A DNA stretch of 64,000 nucleotides, taken from Paractinoplanes ovalisporus. Its GTDB lineage: Bacteria > Actinomycetota > Actinomycetes > Mycobacteriales > Micromonosporaceae. Below, piece after piece: positions 7,628 through 17,100 of this stretch (its first letter is position 1; each line of letters opens with the position of its first letter). The DNA lies in contig NZ_JAENHP010000013.1 of NCBI RefSeq assembly GCF_016834655.1, positions 186,001 to 250,000 of the forward strand, given 5' to 3'. The translations under genes were made by a program, and so were the position numbers. A model generated the notes under the pieces. The model saw only the letters and a list, made by a program, of their open reading frames with translations, had not been told where the DNA came from and ran no database searches.

Positions 7628-7867
7628 CTACTCCGTGCCGGTCTGCCCGCCGACCGGCGGCTCGCCGCCGAGCTTGCTGACGTACCACCGACCCGGCTCG
7701 ACCTGCCGCATCGCCCCGCCGCTGTCCTCGGCCATCGCCCGCAGCAGGCGGTGCCCGCGTTCCGGCGCGTCGTCCTTGTCGTCGAGGTCGTACGCCTCGG
7801 GCTCGCTAGCGGCGATGGCCTGACGTGTGCGCGGCCAGCGAGTCCAGTCGATGCCGTCCTCACTCAT
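7628..7867 (-). CDS. Hypothetical protein (79 aa)
   Basis: Not recognised. Acidic and Trp-containing with a helical middle (RGHRLLRAMAEDSG). ATG 7867 is preceded by GAGGGGG at good spacing. It lies 62 bases upstream of the zinc-ribbon gene on the same strand, probably in one transcript, and diverges from the XRE regulator to its right, which may control both. Confidence 0.6.
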   Translation of the reverse strand: MSEDGIDWTRWPRTRQAIAASEPEAYDLDDKDDAPERGHRLLRAMAEDSGGAMRQVEPGRWYVSKLGGEPPVGGQTGTE

Positions 7868-8052
7868 GCCTGCCCCCTCGATCGTGTGGCGGCGCCGCGC
7901 CCGGTGGATCTCTCGCCGGTCCGAGCGCAGCGGCCTCATCCCCGTATGGAGTAGCCTCGCGATCACGCTGGGGAACCGGTAGGACTGCCGCGTTGCCCTG
8001 CACCGCAGCGGCCGACTGGCAACGCTGGCAACACGCGGACTCACGTTCGGGG

Positions 8053-9330
8053 GTGGCGGTGGAGACGTTCGGGCAAGCCCTGCGGCGTCTGCGCGCCGAC
8101 CTGTCCGTACGCGAACTCGCCCGCCGCGCGCACCTCGACGCGGGCCATCTCTCCCGGATCGAGAACGGTCGTCGTCAGCCGAGCCCCGAACTCGCCCTCG
8201 CCCTCGATCAGGCACTCGGTGCGGGCGGCGGGCTCGTCGCGCTGCTGCCGCCGGTCGCCGAGGCGGCCGAACCGTGGCGGCTCGATTCCGGCCTATGGCG
8301 ACCGGCCGACTCCGAACGGCTCGCCGCCGCCGTCGTGGCCGAGCGGCCGACCGCCGAGAACGCCGTGAGCCTCGCGCACCAATGGCTGATCGCCGAGCCG
8401 CCGCAGTTGACCGCGATCCGTGCCGGCCGCCGGATCGGCGTCGAGCAGGTCGAGCAGGTCGAGGCGCGGGTGCATCAACTGCGCCTGCTCGACGACCACG
8501 TCGGCGGCGCCGACACGCACGACATGGTGACAGCCGAACTGACGGCGACGACCGCCCTGCTGCGCGACGGCGCGTACTCCGAGGACGTCGGCCGACGCCT
8601 GCTCGTCGCGGTCGGCGAGCTGTGTCAGCTTGCGGGATGGACGCTTTCCGACGCGGGCGCACACGACCGGGCCGAGGCCGCCTACCTGCTCGGCGTCCGG
8701 GCGGCGCACGCGGGCGGCGACGTCGCGGGGGCAGCCAACAACCTCTCGTCGCTGGCGTACCAAGTCGCCAACGTCGGCGACGCCCGCGAGGCGGTCACGC
8801 TGGCGCGCTCGGCGTACGTCGGCGCTCGCGGCGAGGCGTCGGCGACGACCCGGGCGCTGCTGGCCGAGCGGGTCGCGTGGTCGGCAGCGAGGGCGGGTGA
8901 GGCGCGCGACGCCGAGCGAGCCCTCGGCACGGTCGAGGCCGAGTACGACCATCGCCGCCCCGGCGATGACCCGATCTGGACGTACTGGCTCGACGAGGGC
9001 GAGATCGAGATCATGGCGGGGCGGGTGTGGACGGAACTCGCGCGCCCGCTGCGCGCCGTGCCGATTCTCGAACAGGCGACCGCCGGGTACGGCGAGGACA
9101 CCGGGCGCGAGACGTCGCTCTACCTCACGTGGCTCGCCGAATCGCTGTTGCAAGCCAACGAGGTCGAGCGCGCCGCCGACGCCGCGACGCGGGCGCTGCG
9201 CCTGTCCCGCAACGCCGGGTCCGCCCGGGCAGACGACCGCGTTGCCGAACTGCGGCGACGGCTCGGTCATCATCGCGGCAACCCGGCGGCCGACGCTTTC
9301 GAGGATGAGGCCGCCACCCCGCCCGCCTGA
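8053..9330 (+). CDS. XRE-family transcriptional regulator with TPR-like C-terminus (425 aa)
   Basis: Probable regulator of the element. Residues 5-60 form an XRE helix-turn-helix (FGQALRRLRADLSVRELARRAHLDAGHLSRIENG). The remaining 360 residues are TPR-like alpha hairpins (RAEAAYLLGVRAAHAGGD; AGAANNLSSLAYQVANVGD), a sensory arrangement common in actinomycetes. GTG 8053 gives the best N-terminus; there is no clear ribosome site, so a leaderless transcript is possible. It is the last gene before the element boundary, 140 bases from the pirin remnant, and points toward the chromosome. In such elements this type of regulator often represses excision or replication genes, which is inference here. 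Confidence 0.85.
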   Translation: MAVETFGQALRRLRADLSVRELARRAHLDAGHLSRIENGRRQPSPELALALDQALGAGGGLVALLPPVAEAAEPWRLDSGLWRPADSERLAAAVVAERPTAENAVSLAHQWLIAEPPQLTAIRAGRRIGVEQVEQVEARVHQLRLLDDHVGGADTHDMVTAELTATTALLRDGAYSEDVGRRLLVAVGELCQLAGWTLSDAGAHDRAEAAYLLGVRAAHAGGDVAGAANNLSSLAYQVANVGDAREAVTLARSAYVGARGEASATTRALLAERVAWSAARAGEARDAERALGTVEAEYDHRRPGDDPIWTYWLDEGEIEIMAGRVWTELARPLRAVPILEQATAGYGEDTGRETSLYLTWLAESLLQANEVERAADAATRALRLSRNAGSARADDRVAELRRRLGHHRGNPAADAFEDEAATPPA

Positions 9331-9452
9331 CATCCTCGGCAACGCTCGCCGGCAAGAGGCGGAATCCCTTACACCGCAACGGATTCGGGCCGTCGCACCC
9401 GTGTGCGCGAGCTTGCCGCACGTTAGTACGGGCGCCGCGTGTATATCAGGGT

Positions 9453-10244
9453 CTAAGAGCCGATCTCCACGAAGTTCCACCACATGACGATGCGCTCCTC
9501 GAACGGCTCGCCGCCGAGCAGGAGCAGGCGCGCGGGCGAGCTCGTCGCCACCCGTACGGAATCGCGGCCTGCTCCCAGGTAGAGCAGCGGGCCGGGTTTC
9601 AGCGTGGTGCCGTCGACCGTGGGGGCGCCGTCGAGGGCCAGAAATGCGTACTCAAAAGTGGGTCTCAACGACAAAGTGGACTCGGCGCCGGAGGCCAGGC
9701 TGAGCTCGGCGCCGACCAGCGGGGTGTGGCACTGCGCGGGGGACGTGGCGCCGGCGAAGCTGCCCATGAGGACCGTGGCGGTGAGGCCGGCCTCGGTGAC
9801 GACGGGCAGGTCGGCGTGATGCGCGAAGACCGGTGGCATGTCGCGGGCGGCGTGAGGCAGGGCGACCCAGAGCTGGACGCCGTGCAGGATCGGCGTGTGG
9901 TCGGCCGGGGTCTCTTCGGAGTGGGAGATGCCGCGCCCGGCGGTCATGAGGTTGAGCTGGCCGGGGCGGATCAGCTGGAGACTGCCGAGGCTGTCGCGAT
10001 GCAGCACCTCGCCGGCGAGCAGCCACGTGACCGTCTGCAGACCGGTGTGCGGGTGGGGGCCGACGCGCATGCCCTCGGAGGTCGCGAGATCATGCGGCCC
10101 GTACGCGTCGAGGAAGCACCACGCGCCCACCATGCGCCGGCCGCGGTTGGGCAGGGTGCGGGTGACGGCGAAGCCGCGGGGGCCACCGAGCGCGACGGGG
10201 GCGCCCTCGAGCAGCTCCACCGGGTCTGCTTCGAAGCTGCTCAT
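9453..10244 (-). CDS. Pirin family protein, C-terminally truncated by element insertion (263 aa)
   Basis: Bicupin metalloprotein of the pirin family. The N-terminal cupin shows HPHTGLQTVTWLLAGEVLHRDS and ISHSEE (about 63-110), with the metal-binding His/Glu set; the C-terminal cupin follows (about 150-240). Full-length relatives run to about 310-320 residues, with some 50 residues after the WWNF motif; here the protein stops five residues after it (EIGS). The missing 3' part should lie beyond the left end of the element. ATG 10244 starts the full N-terminus. Both cupins are kept, so the protein may still fold; quercetinase-like or regulatory activity of pirins is known from other species. Confidence 0.88.
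   Translation of the reverse strand: MSSFEADPVELLEGAPVALGGPRGFAVTRTLPNRGRRMVGAWCFLDAYGPHDLATSEGMRVGPHPHTGLQTVTWLLAGEVLHRDSLGSLQLIRPGQLNLMTAGRGISHSEETPADHTPILHGVQLWVALPHAARDMPPVFAHHADLPVVTEAGLTATVLMGSFAGATSPAQCHTPLVGAELSLASGAESTLSLRPTFEYAFLALDGAPTVDGTTLKPGPLLYLGAGRDSVRVATSSPARLLLLGGEPFEERIVMWWNFVEIGS
9455..9480. other. Inferred right attachment site (attR) in the pirin 3' region
   Basis: Pirin homology on the minus strand stops after the codons for MWWNFV (about 9466-9483). The next codons, EIGS and TAG, look element-derived. For a serine integrase the attB half-site should be roughly 20-25 bp centred near the junction. The exact 2-bp core cannot be read without the left end. Confidence 0.6.
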
Positions 10245-10287
10245 GAAAAGAAGCTACCGCCCGGGTCCGACAAAAACAGTGCGGAGA

Positions 10288-10318
10288 AACGGCGGCGGGG
10301 GGCAACCCCGCCGCCGTT
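10288..10318 (-). terminator. Hairpin terminator upstream of pirin, downstream of the 39-aa ORF
   Basis: A perfect 13-bp stem, AACGGCGGCGGGG with CCCCGCCGCCGTT, has a 5-base loop. Read on the minus strand, a TTTTT run follows about 11 bases on. Confidence 0.75.
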
Positions 10319-10413
10319 CCTTTCCCGGCACAACCGCGCAGGCACGACCTCACACCGGCATGGGGGGCAGGACGATGTGAGCGTTCGCGTTAGGTGTACG
10401 CGGTGGCGGCCAC

Positions 10414-10533
10414 TCAGAGACGGGGGCGGCGGCCGCCGGCCGGGGAGTTGAGGGTCTCGAGCGTCCAGGCGTCGAGACGGCGCAGGGCCGTCCGCCAGGT
10501 GGCGCGTACGGCGCCGAGGTCGAGGCGCGGCAT
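10414..10533 (-). CDS. Small basic protein (39 aa)
   Basis: Below usual gene-caller length but convincing: ATG 10533 is preceded by GAAAGGAG at ideal spacing, it has its own terminator downstream, and the product (MPRLDLGAVRATWRTALRR, then a Trp-containing helix and a basic PAGGRRPRL tail) looks like an amphipathic helix. Function unknown. An 8-bp hairpin lies in its leader. Confidence 0.6.
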   Translation of the reverse strand: MPRLDLGAVRATWRTALRRLDAWTLETLNSPAGGRRPRL

Positions 10534-10568
10534 GATTCCGCTCCTTTCGATCGGTGTCGTTGGCTCCA

Positions 10569-10590
10569 CCCAGGACCACGCTGTCCTGGG
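10569..10590 (-). promoter_or_regulatory. Leader hairpin or operator of the 39-aa ORF
   Basis: Inverted repeat CCCAGGAC (10569-10576) and GTCCTGGG (10583-10590) with a 6-base spacer, 36-57 bases upstream of the start codon. It could be an operator or a 5'-UTR hairpin. The rest of 10591-11029 shows no gene; it has a short AT-rich patch near 10725-10745 (TTAAG and CTTAA arms). Confidence 0.4.
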
Positions 10591-11029
10591 CGCTCCTCCA
10601 CCGTGACATCCCCTAGCACCTTGATCCGTTGGTGGGGAGCGTGTGCTTCGCCACTGCCGGACGATCGGGCCACCGGCCTGCCCTCGCTCGATCGGGTGGC
10701 CTTGTTACTCGTCCGTATCGCCGGAACGAGTTTAAGAATTGCTTAAGTTCACGCTGCGACGGACGGTGACGGCCCGTCCCGCCCATCGAACGATCTGTAC
10801 ATCAGCCGACAGCGTTTGAACTGTTCGCTGCCGCCCCGCGTACTCTCCGCCGAGGAAACAAGCCCGGCGGAGCGGCGAGCCGGGGCCGCCCGGCGGTCCT
10901 GACTCCGCGGCGAGGCCGCGGGCGGCGCTCCAGGGGGTGGTGGCGCAGCTCGCAAATCCGTGGTTAACCTTCCACATCCACCGCGTGGGAGGGGACGATC
11001 CGGGCACGCGTGACGAACGGGGGGCGAGC

Positions 11030-11110
11030 ATGCGGCGATGGAGCGAGGGGGGCTCTCTCTTCTGCCGTAAGCGTGGTTCCCGTCCGCACGGCCCGGGAGC
11101 GGCCGCATGA
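11030..11110 (+). CDS. Upstream ORF coupled to the giant gene (26 aa)
   Basis: ATG 11030 follows GGGGGGCGAG, a strong ribosome site, and the 26 codons end in TGA overlapping the ATG of the next gene (ATGA). The peptide is basic and Gly-rich. The giant ORF itself has a weaker site (GGGAG), so this leader probably sets its translation level. Confidence 0.5.
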   Translation: MRRWSEGGSLFCRKRGSRPHGPGAAA

Positions 11111-14100
11111 GCTTCGAGGACGACGAATACTGGGACGAGGAGTATTCCGAATACTCCATCATGCCCAGCGCGGCCGTCGTTCAGGAACGGCAGTACGAGC
11201 GCCGCGACACCCCCGACCCGGTCATCCCGACCCGGCGTGGCGGCCGCGATTCCGGTGGCCCGGTCGACGAGCTGGCCGCGCGCCGTCAGCGTCGTGCCAC
11301 CGGCAACTCCGGTGCGCCCCAGCGTGCGCCGCAGGCCGCGTTCGACTCGCAGCGGCCGAGCTGGCTCGACGACCCCGACTTCGTGCCGATCGACACGTCC
11401 CAGCCCAACCTGGCCGGTGACGACTTCGACGAGGTCGACTTCAACCGGCCCGAGCTCGGCGCCGACTTCGACGCGCCCGACACCACGTACACACGGCGCG
11501 ACGACCGGTACGACCTGCACGACGACATCGACGAGCCGTACGACCATCGCGACCTGGTGGCGTACGGGCATGGACCCGACCCCGGCGTGAAGACGGTCAG
11601 CCGCAGCGACTCCGGCCAGGCCGAGCACGAGGAACGTCAACCCGGCCGGTGGCGGCAGCGTCCCCGACGCGCCGACGAACGTCCGCGTCGCGCCGAGGAA
11701 CGTCCCCGCCGTCCCGAAGATCGTCCGCGGCGCGCCCCCGAGGAGCGTCCGCGCCGCGAGGAGGAACGCCCCGAGCAGCCGGCCGCCAGTGGCCGCGCGC
11801 GGGTGCCCGAGGCGCCGCCCCGCGACCAGTACCGCCGCCCTGACGACGAGCGCTCCCGTCCGCAGCGCCGTCCCGCGCGCGACGAGGTCTACGACTACGA
11901 CGAGCGCCGCCGGCCCTACCCCGACGAGAACGTACGGTCGGGTGGGCGCGCCGCGATGCTCTGGGACGAACCGGGCCCCCAGCGTGGCCGGCCGGAAGAC
12001 CAGGCTTTCGACGGTACGGATGTACGCGATCGCCGCCGTCCCGGATCCCGCCGCGACGAGTACACGGCGTTCGACGACCGGCGCGACGGCTTCGATCCTC
12101 GCCGCGAGGGTTATGACGAGCGCCGGGACGGCTATGACCCGCGCCGCGACGGCTACGACCCGCGAGGCCGCCGCGACGGCTACGACGACCGGCGCGATCC
12201 CCGTCGCGACGGGTACGAGGAGCGTCGCCCGTGGCCGGGCGAGGCCGACGACCGGCGTGGCTGGGCCCCGCCGCGTGAGGACGCCCCGCGCACGATCGAG
12301 GGCGAGGTCATCGAGGGCGAGATCGTCGACGACCGTCGCCGTCCCGCCGCCTCGGCCCCTGTCGAGCCGTGGCAGGGCGACCGGCGCCAGCCGTCCGCAC
12401 CCGATTCGTGGGAAGGCGACCGCCGCCAGCCGCCCGCCGCGGCCTCGGTGCCTGCGGAGACCTGGGAGAACGACCGCCGCCAGACGCCGGCCGCTTCCGC
12501 TCCCGCCGAGACCTGGGAAGGCAACCGCCGCCAAGCGCCCGCCGCCTCCGCCGAGAACTGGCCGGGCGACCGCCGCCAACCCGCCACGCCCGAGACGTGG
12601 GAAGGCGACCGCCGCCAAGCGCCCGCCGCCTCCGCCGAGAACTGGCCGGGCGACCGCCGCCAGCCCACCACGCCCGAGACGTGGGAAGGCGACCGCCGCC
12701 AGACGCCCGCCGCCTCCGCCGAGAACTGGCCGGGCGACCGCCGCCAGCCCACCACGCCCGAGTCGCGGGAAGGCGACCGCCGCCAGACGTGGGATGGTCA
12801 GGGTTGGGACGACCGCGTGCCGGTCGGAGGTCAGGGCTGGGTCGAGGAAGCCCCGGCCACGGTCCCGGCGTCGTCCTCGTCCTCGGACGAGCAGGGTTGG
12901 GTCGAGGAAGGCACGCCCGAGCGGGAGACGCGGCCGGCGGCCGAGCTCGAGGAGGCCCCGCAGAACCCGGAGACCGACGGCGGCGACGGTCCACGCGTGA
13001 TCAGCAAGACCCCGCCTCCCGCGACGCCGCGGGTCATCGGCAAGGAAGAGCCGCCGCCGGCACCGCGGGTCGTCAAGAAGGCCGAGCCTCCGGCAACGCC
13101 GCGCGTCGTCGGCACGCACGCCCCGACCCCCGCGGCCCGGGTCGTCAGCCCGCCGCCGACGCCTGCGACCCCGGCCGGCCAGCCGGCCGCGGCTCCGCGC
13201 GCCGTCCCTCAGCAGCCGCCGGCAGCTCAGCGGCCCGCAGCGCAACAGCCGGCCACTCCGCCGCAGCCCACACGTGGGCCCGGCCAGGCTCAGCCGCAGG
13301 CGCCGGCCGCTCGGGTCGCGGTGCCGCCACAGGCTCCGGCCGCGCGTGCCGCCGTCACGCCGCAGGGGCCACCGGCTGCTCCGCAGGCGCCCTCGGGGCC
13401 GGGTCACGCGGCAGCTCGGGGCCCGCTCGACCCGCAGGCGCCCACCACCGCCGGACCGGGGCAGCCCGGGTCGCGCGGCTCGCAGACACCGGCGGGGCCC
13501 GGACAGGCCGCAGCGCGCGGTCCCGTAGACCCGCACGCACCGGCACCACGGACGCCCGAGGGCCAGGGAGAGGCCGCAGCCCGCGGCCCGCTCGACCCGA
13601 ACGCGCCCGCACGCCCGCGGCAGGCCGGAGCACGCGGCCCGCTCGACCCGAACGCACCCGCACATCCGGGACAGGCCGGAGCACCCGACCCGCACTCGCC
13701 CACCGGCCCGGGACAAGCCGCAGCACGCGGCCCGCTCGACCAGAACGCGCCTGCTGGTCCGGGTCAGGCCGCGGCACGAGGTCCGGTGGGACCGGGTCAG
13801 GTCGCGGGACGTGGGACGGCCGGGCCTTCTCAGCCTGCGCGCGGAGACGCGGTGCCGGGGCAGCCGAGGCGCGGGGACGTTCCGCCGTCGCGCGGGCCGG
13901 GCGAACGGTCGCCGTCCGAGACCGACCCGCGGCTCTCGCTGTCCGAGACTGATCCCCGCCTGTCGCTTTCGCAGACCGACCCGAGGTTGTCGCTCTCGGA
14001 GACCGATCCGCGGCTGGAGATGCCGCCCGGGCAGCGGTCGCGGCGTAGCCCGCGTACCGCGCACGTCTACCTCTCCGAGGGTGACGATCCGTGGTCGATG

Positions 14101-17100
14101 GTGCCGGACGAGGCGCCTCCGGCCGCGTTGCCGAGCCACGGTTTCGGCCGTCCGGTGTCGCCGGCCGGTCCCCCGCCGGGCGCGGGTCAGCCGCCCGTTG
14201 CCATGCCACCTGGGCGCGGCCCAGTGCCGGCCGCTCCCGGCGGTCAGCAGCCGGGTGTTGCCCCTCGACCGGTCGGCCCCGGCCAGCAGCCGCCCGTCTC
14301 CGTGCCGCCGGCCGCGGCACGCGGGCCAGTTCCGGCTGCTCCCGCGCCTCAGCGACCGGGCGTCCCGGACCAGGCCCCCGGCGATCAGCGCGGAACGCAA
14401 CGGGACCCGAACGTGCAGCAGCCCGCCGCCCGTGGACCCGTTTCGGGCGATGCTCAGCGCGGCATGCCGCAGAGCCCGGGCGCGCAGCCGCCGACGCGCG
14501 GACCGGTCCCCGGCGATTTGCAGCGCGGTATGCAACAAAACCCGGGCGCCCAGTCGCCGTCGCGTGGGGCGGTCCCCGGCGACGTGCAGCATGGAATGCC
14601 GCAGAACCCGGGCGCGCAGCCGCCGACGTCGCGCGGGCCGGTCCCGGGCGATGCTCAGCGCGGCATGCCGCAGGACCCGGCTGGACAACCCGCGGCGCGG
14701 GGCCCGGTGCCGGGCGCTCCCATGCGCCCTGTTTCGGGGGAGGCGGGACGCGGAGTTCCGCAGCAGTCCGCTCCGAACTCGCCGCCGTACGCCGCCCCGG
14801 TTTCACCGTCGGCACCGCAGGGCGCTCAGGTCCCGCCGACCGTGATCCCGGGTGCGCACCCTGCGCAGCACGGAGTTCCCGCCTCGCCGGTATCGCCCGG
14901 TGCCGCGGGCCGTCCAGGCACACCGGGTACGCAGGGTTCGCCCGCGGCCGCTGTTCCGCCCGGCACGTCGGCCCAGCCCGGTGCCTCGGTTCCACCTGGT
15001 GCTGCGGTTCCGCCTTCGATGGCGCACGCCGCGCCTCCGGTCTCGCCCGCGCCGCAGGCTCCGGCCGACGGCTGGCCGTCCTCGGCGTCGCCGGTGCACG
15101 GCCAGGCGCCTGGCGGCTCGGTTCCGGTCTCCCCCGGCCAGATGCCGCCTTCGGCACAGCCTCACGGAGAGCCGTCGCGTGACGGCCGCTTCGCGCCGGG
15201 CCAGGCCGAACGTGGACCGTGGCCGGGCGACGCGCATGGCGGCCAGGCCGAACGCGGACCGTGGCCCGGCGACGCGCATGATGGTCAGGCCGGACGCGGA
15301 CCGTGGCCCGGCGACGCGCATGGCGGCCAGGCCGAACCTGGACCTTGGCCCGGCGACGCGCATGGCGGCCAGGCCGAACGCGGACCGTGGCCGAGCGACG
15401 AGCGTGGTGGCCAGCGGTCCGTGCCGGTCCAGCGGGGGCCGGTCCAACCTGCCCCGGCCCAGTCAGCGCCGGCGCAGCCCGCTCCGGAACAGCATGCGCC
15501 GGACGAACAGTCCCACCACAAGTCCGGTGGGGTCTTCCGCCGCGCCGTGGACAAGCTTTTCGGCCACGGTTCCGACAAACACGATCACGACCAGCACGAC
15601 GACCACCAGCCGGAGATGCGTGGGCAGCAGCCCTCGACCCCGACGGTGGCCGCCGGGCAGGCTCCGCGTCCGCAGGCATCCGGAGATTTCGCCCCCGGAG
15701 GCCACGGGCCCGCACGCCACATCCCTGGTCAGCACGCACCCGGACAACACGCCCCGGGGCAGCACTTCCCCGGCGAGTCGCCACGCCCGGGCGCAGCGAC
15801 ACACGAACAGCCGGCCGCTCGCCAGCAGGCTCCTGACCAGCAGGAGTCCGGCTGGACGGAAGCCGAGGAGCCGCAGCGCCCCCGTACGGCAGCCGAGCAA
15901 CTGGCCGCCCGCCAGCCGGCGCCCGGACAGCAGGCTCCGCAGACGCCGATCCCCGGGCAGCAGGCTCCGCAGACGCCGATCCCCGGGCAGCAGGCTCCGC
16001 AGGCAGCGATCCCCGGACAGCAGAGCCTGCGCAGTCAGGAGCCGAGTGGGCAGGCGCCGGGGCGGGTGGACGCGGTTCGTCCGGAGTCGCCGGCCGGGTT
16101 CCGGATTCAGGCGGCTCAAGGGTTGCCCGACTCGCCGTGGGCTCCGCCGCAGCATCGGGGCGCCTCGGCGGAGCGGCCTACCTCGCTCGCCTCGGCTCCG
16201 GTCAGCGCGCCTGGTGGAGGCGAGCGGGGACGGAGTATTCCGCGGCAGGTGAGCCCGGCCGGAGATCAGGACCTGACGGCCCTGCCGACGCAGCCGTTGG
16301 CGCCGGGCGGCGAGGAACCGCCGGGTGGTCCTCAGGCCACTGCGAAGATCGGCTTCCCGCTCCGGCCGCGATCCGCGCCGCCCGCCGACAGCGCCGGCTC
16401 GGAGCAGCCGGGGCTCGGACACACCGCGCAACAGCCACGCCCGTCGGCCGACGACGACCTGCCGCGGTCGCGGGCCGAGGGCGACGCATGGCCGCCGCGA
16501 GTGGGCGACAGCTCGCCGACCAGCGGCGACTCGCAACACTGGGCGGACAGCAACACGCCGCAGCCATGGCCGGACGACGACGCACGACAGCCGCGAGTGG
16601 GCGACAGCTCGCCGACCAGCGGCGACTCGCAACACTGGATGGACGGCGACACGCCGCAGTCACGCCCGGACGGCGACGCACGACAGCTGCGAGTGGCCGA
16701 CGGCTCGGTGACGGACGGCGACTCACAGCACTGGGCGGACAGCAACACGCCGCAGTTACGCCCGAACGGCGACGCACGACAGCTGCGAGTGGCCGACGGC
16801 TCGGTGACGGGCGACGACTCACAGCACTGGGCGGACAGCGACACGCCGCAGCCATGGCCGGACGGCGACGCGCAGCAGCCGCGAGTGGGTGACAGCGCGC
16901 CGGCTGGCGAGGACGCTCAGCAGTGGGCCGACGGCGCTGATGTGCGGCAGCAGGAGCAGCAGCAGATGCCGGGGGCGGTTCCGGCGCCTCGGATGCCGGT
17001 GGATTCTCCGGTTGAGGCGGCGGAGGCCACGCGTGGCTCTCGGCACGCTGGGCCGGATGACGGTGATGAGCAGGGTGGCTCGGCGCCGGATGATCCGAAC

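Larger units (their letters stand above)
1..9470. mobile_element. Integrative element with serine recombinase, inserted in a pirin gene (right part; left end outside window)
   Basis: The stretch holds a large serine recombinase, a RepA-like P-loop ATPase, a run of small unknown genes linked by ATGA/GTGA overlaps, two small minus-strand genes and an XRE-TPR regulator. It ends where the pirin gene on the minus strand loses its C-terminus. No portal, terminase, capsid, FtsK/TraB-type translocase or relaxase motif was found, so it looks like a small replicating integrative element or a phage satellite rather than a full prophage or conjugative element. The recombinase 5' end and the left attachment site lie before base 1. 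The right boundary is placed at about 9455-9475 by inference from the pirin truncation. Confidence 0.75.

Noticed and set aside
9453..10244. Standard phiC31 attB site in the pirin gene
   Set aside because: That site lies in the N-terminal cupin, which is intact here. The break is near the C-terminus.
10732..14688. 1,318-codon open frame on the minus strand opposite the giant gene
   Set aside because: Its product is Arg/Pro low-complexity with no domain. The plus-strand frame has a ribosome-site leader, in-frame repeats and a folded TPR end.
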